DNA of 6,290 nucleotides, from positions 1 through 6,290 of the forward strand of contig JAIVIG010000331.1 in assembly GCA_020200675.1 (NCBI GenBank), in the 5' to 3' direction. The position numbers and the translations under genes are program-made. Positions within the stretch are counted from its first letter, which is position 1, and every line of letters starts with the position of its first letter. The stretch comes from Actinomycetota bacterium (lineage in GTDB: Bacteria > Actinomycetota > Rubrobacteria > Rubrobacterales > Rubrobacteraceae). The notes under the pieces were generated by a model, which made no database searches, was not told the DNA's origin, and worked only from the letters and a program-made list of their open reading frames with translations. Below, one piece after another: positions 5,332-6,290 of the stretch.

Positions 5332-5345
5332 CGAACGAACGTTTC
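5332..5345 (-). promoter_or_regulatory. LexA/DinR-box-like palindrome upstream of the 114-aa gene
   Basis: The sequence CGAACGAACGTTTC matches, at every position, the Gram-positive LexA (DinR) consensus as I recall it, CGAACRNRYGTTYC. It lies 43 bases upstream of the TTG start of the 114-aa gene and 61 bases beyond the narK stop. The overlapping palindrome ACGAA-CGT-TTCGT covers 5335-5347. No strong promoter hexamers are visible around it; AATACT on the minus strand at about 5355-5350 is a weak -10. Confidence 0.35.
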
Positions 5346-5367
5346 GTGAGTATTGAGGCCGTGAGTA
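5345..5367. repeat. 8-bp direct repeat CGTGAGTA, two copies
   Basis: CGTGAGTA occurs at 5345-5352 and again at 5360-5367, 15 bases apart start to start, abutting the LexA-like palindrome. Such paired octamers can be half-sites for a dimeric regulator, but two short copies could be chance. Confidence 0.35.
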
Positions 5368-5406
5368 GTGACTCGTATTTCCCCTACTTCCCACTCCCGG
5401 CTCTTC

Positions 5407-6290
5407 TCAACAGGGCATCTCGGCGTTGCGGCGGGAGTAGAACCACCAGGTCACCGCTATGCAGGTGACGTAGAAGGCGATGAACGCGACCAGCGCCGCT
5501 TGCGGTCCGCCGTACGCCGATGTCGAGTACTTGTAGGCTTGCGGGATGAAAAAGCCCCCGTAGGCGCCTATGGCGCCGGCGAAGCCGATCACGAACGATC
5601 CCTCCTTCTGGCCCAACCGGATCGCCTCTGCCTTCACGCCCTCGCCTCGGCCTTCGGCCTCGCGCTCGCGCTCGGTGCGGAAGATGGAGGGGATCATGCG
5701 GTAGGTCGAGCCGTTGCCGATGCCGGCGGTGAGGAAGAGGACCATGAACGAGAGGAAGAAGCCCAAAAAGGAGCCGGCCACGAGAGATAAGAGCACGGCC
5801 CCTACCCCCAGCGCCATTACGACGAACGTACACAACGTCACGCGGGCGCCGCCGACCTTGTCCGAGAGCCAGCCGCCGAACGGCCGGGATAAAGACCCGA
5901 CGACAGGACCCAGAGCTACGAACCAGATGGCCGCGTACTCCGGGAACTGCGTCGAGGTGAGAACCGGGAAGCTCGCCGAGTAGCCTATAAAAGATCCAAA
6001 CGTCCCGATGTAGAGGTAGCTCATGACCCAGGTGTGCTTGCGCCTGGCGACGGGCGCCTGCTCTCTAGGCGAGGCCTGAGAGATGTTCAGGTTGTTCATG
6101 AAAAAGTACGCGCAGATCGCCGAGAGCAGGATGAGCGGTACCCAGAAAAAGGCCGCGTTCTGCACGAAGACCTCCGTGGCCGCCACGCCGGTCGCCTGGC
6201 CCTGGCTACCCTCGGCCCCTTCCCTGGTCTGCGAGCCGCCGCCGAACAGGGCGCCCAGGAAACCCAAAGTTATGACGAACGGCACCAGAA
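5407..6290 (-). CDS. narK: NarK-type nitrate/nitrite transporter, C-terminal part (runs off right edge)
   Basis: The visible 293 residues are the C-terminal two thirds of a major facilitator of the nitrate/nitrite porter family, which exchanges nitrate for nitrite or imports nitrate across the cytoplasmic membrane. The match to NarK runs through W-V-M-S-Y-L-Y-I-G-T-F-G-S-F-I-G-Y-S-A-S-F-P, then G-P-V-V-G-S-L-S-R-P-F-G-G-W-L-S-D-K-V-G-G (whose arginine should be the TM8 substrate-binding residue), A-G-I-G-N-G-S-T-Y-R-M-I-P-S-I-F-R (second nitrate signature), and G-A-I-G-A-Y-G-G-F-F-I-P. At least seven membrane spans are visible. A charged cytoplasmic loop rich in Glu and Arg (about 5623-5690) sits between two late spans. 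The frame is open to the window end, so the GTG at 6285 is not the start. It ends 118 bases before the 114-aa gene. Confidence 0.93.
   Translation of the reverse strand, partial: LVPFVITLGFLGALFGGGSQTREGAEGSQGQATGVAATEVFVQNAAFFWVPLILLSAICAYFFMNNLNISQASPREQAPVARRKHTWVMSYLYIGTFGSFIGYSASFPVLTSTQFPEYAAIWFVALGPVVGSLSRPFGGWLSDKVGGARVTLCTFVVMALGVGAVLLSLVAGSFLGFFLSFMVLFLTAGIGNGSTYRMIPSIFRTEREREAEGRGEGVKAEAIRLGQKEGSFVIGFAGAIGAYGGFFIPQAYKYSTSAYGGPQAALVAFIAFYVTCIAVTWWFYSRRNAEMPC

Noticed and set aside
1..6290. CRISPR array, tRNA, rRNA or toxin-antitoxin pair
   Set aside because: I saw no regularly spaced repeats, no cloverleaf with a T-loop GTTCRANNC context, and no small paired genes with such features.

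Overview
The window is GC-rich, uses GTG and TTG starts next to strong Shine-Dalgarno sequences, and is densely packed. Its gene set is a DR2241-type protein, a double CbiX chelatase, a NarK nitrate/nitrite carrier, a 1-Cys AhpE-like peroxiredoxin and a GCS2-type ligase. This points to a Gram-positive of the Actinobacteriota, most like Rubrobacter and its relatives. The lineage is an inference from protein character; no marker gene is present.

Layout from left to right. (a) 1-133: the first 31 codons of a leftward gene that looks like the helix-turn-helix N-terminus of an IS630-type transposase, preceded by an AT-rich promoter and nested palindromes. (b) 134-1995: a leftward three-gene operon, read cbiX (two chelatase domains) > DR2241-type Fe-S protein > small BON-domain protein, with gaps of only 10 and 16 bases. 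(c) 2159-3584: a leftward pair, peroxiredoxin > CitG-like protein, 22 bases apart by the chosen starts. (d) 3585-3739: a divergent promoter region. (e) 3740-4921: a rightward GCS2-family carboxylate-amine/glutamate-cysteine ligase-like gene. (f) 4944-5288: a leftward gene for an unrecognised, probably beta-rich 114-aa protein. (g) 5407 to the right edge: the leftward C-terminal two thirds of narK, cut by the window end.

How they may work together. NarK moves nitrate/nitrite. CbiX inserts metal (Fe2+ for siroheme or Co2+ for cobalamin) into sirohydrochlorin-type tetrapyrroles, and siroheme is the cofactor of assimilatory nitrite and sulfite reductases. A nitrogen/sulfur assimilation neighbourhood is therefore plausible, although no reductase lies inside the window. 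The peroxiredoxin and the divergent GCS2-type ligase suggest a small thiol/peroxide module, because 1-Cys peroxiredoxins are resolved by an external thiol.

The observations most worth a second look are: the DR2241 architecture occurring as two separate genes, with one of the two chelatase halves lacking a metal-binding histidine; a LexA-box-like 14-mer upstream of the unknown 114-aa gene; a CitG homologue altered at its N-terminal signature; and a start-codon puzzle at the ligase gene. I found no CRISPR array, tRNA or rRNA, and no convincingly new multi-gene system.
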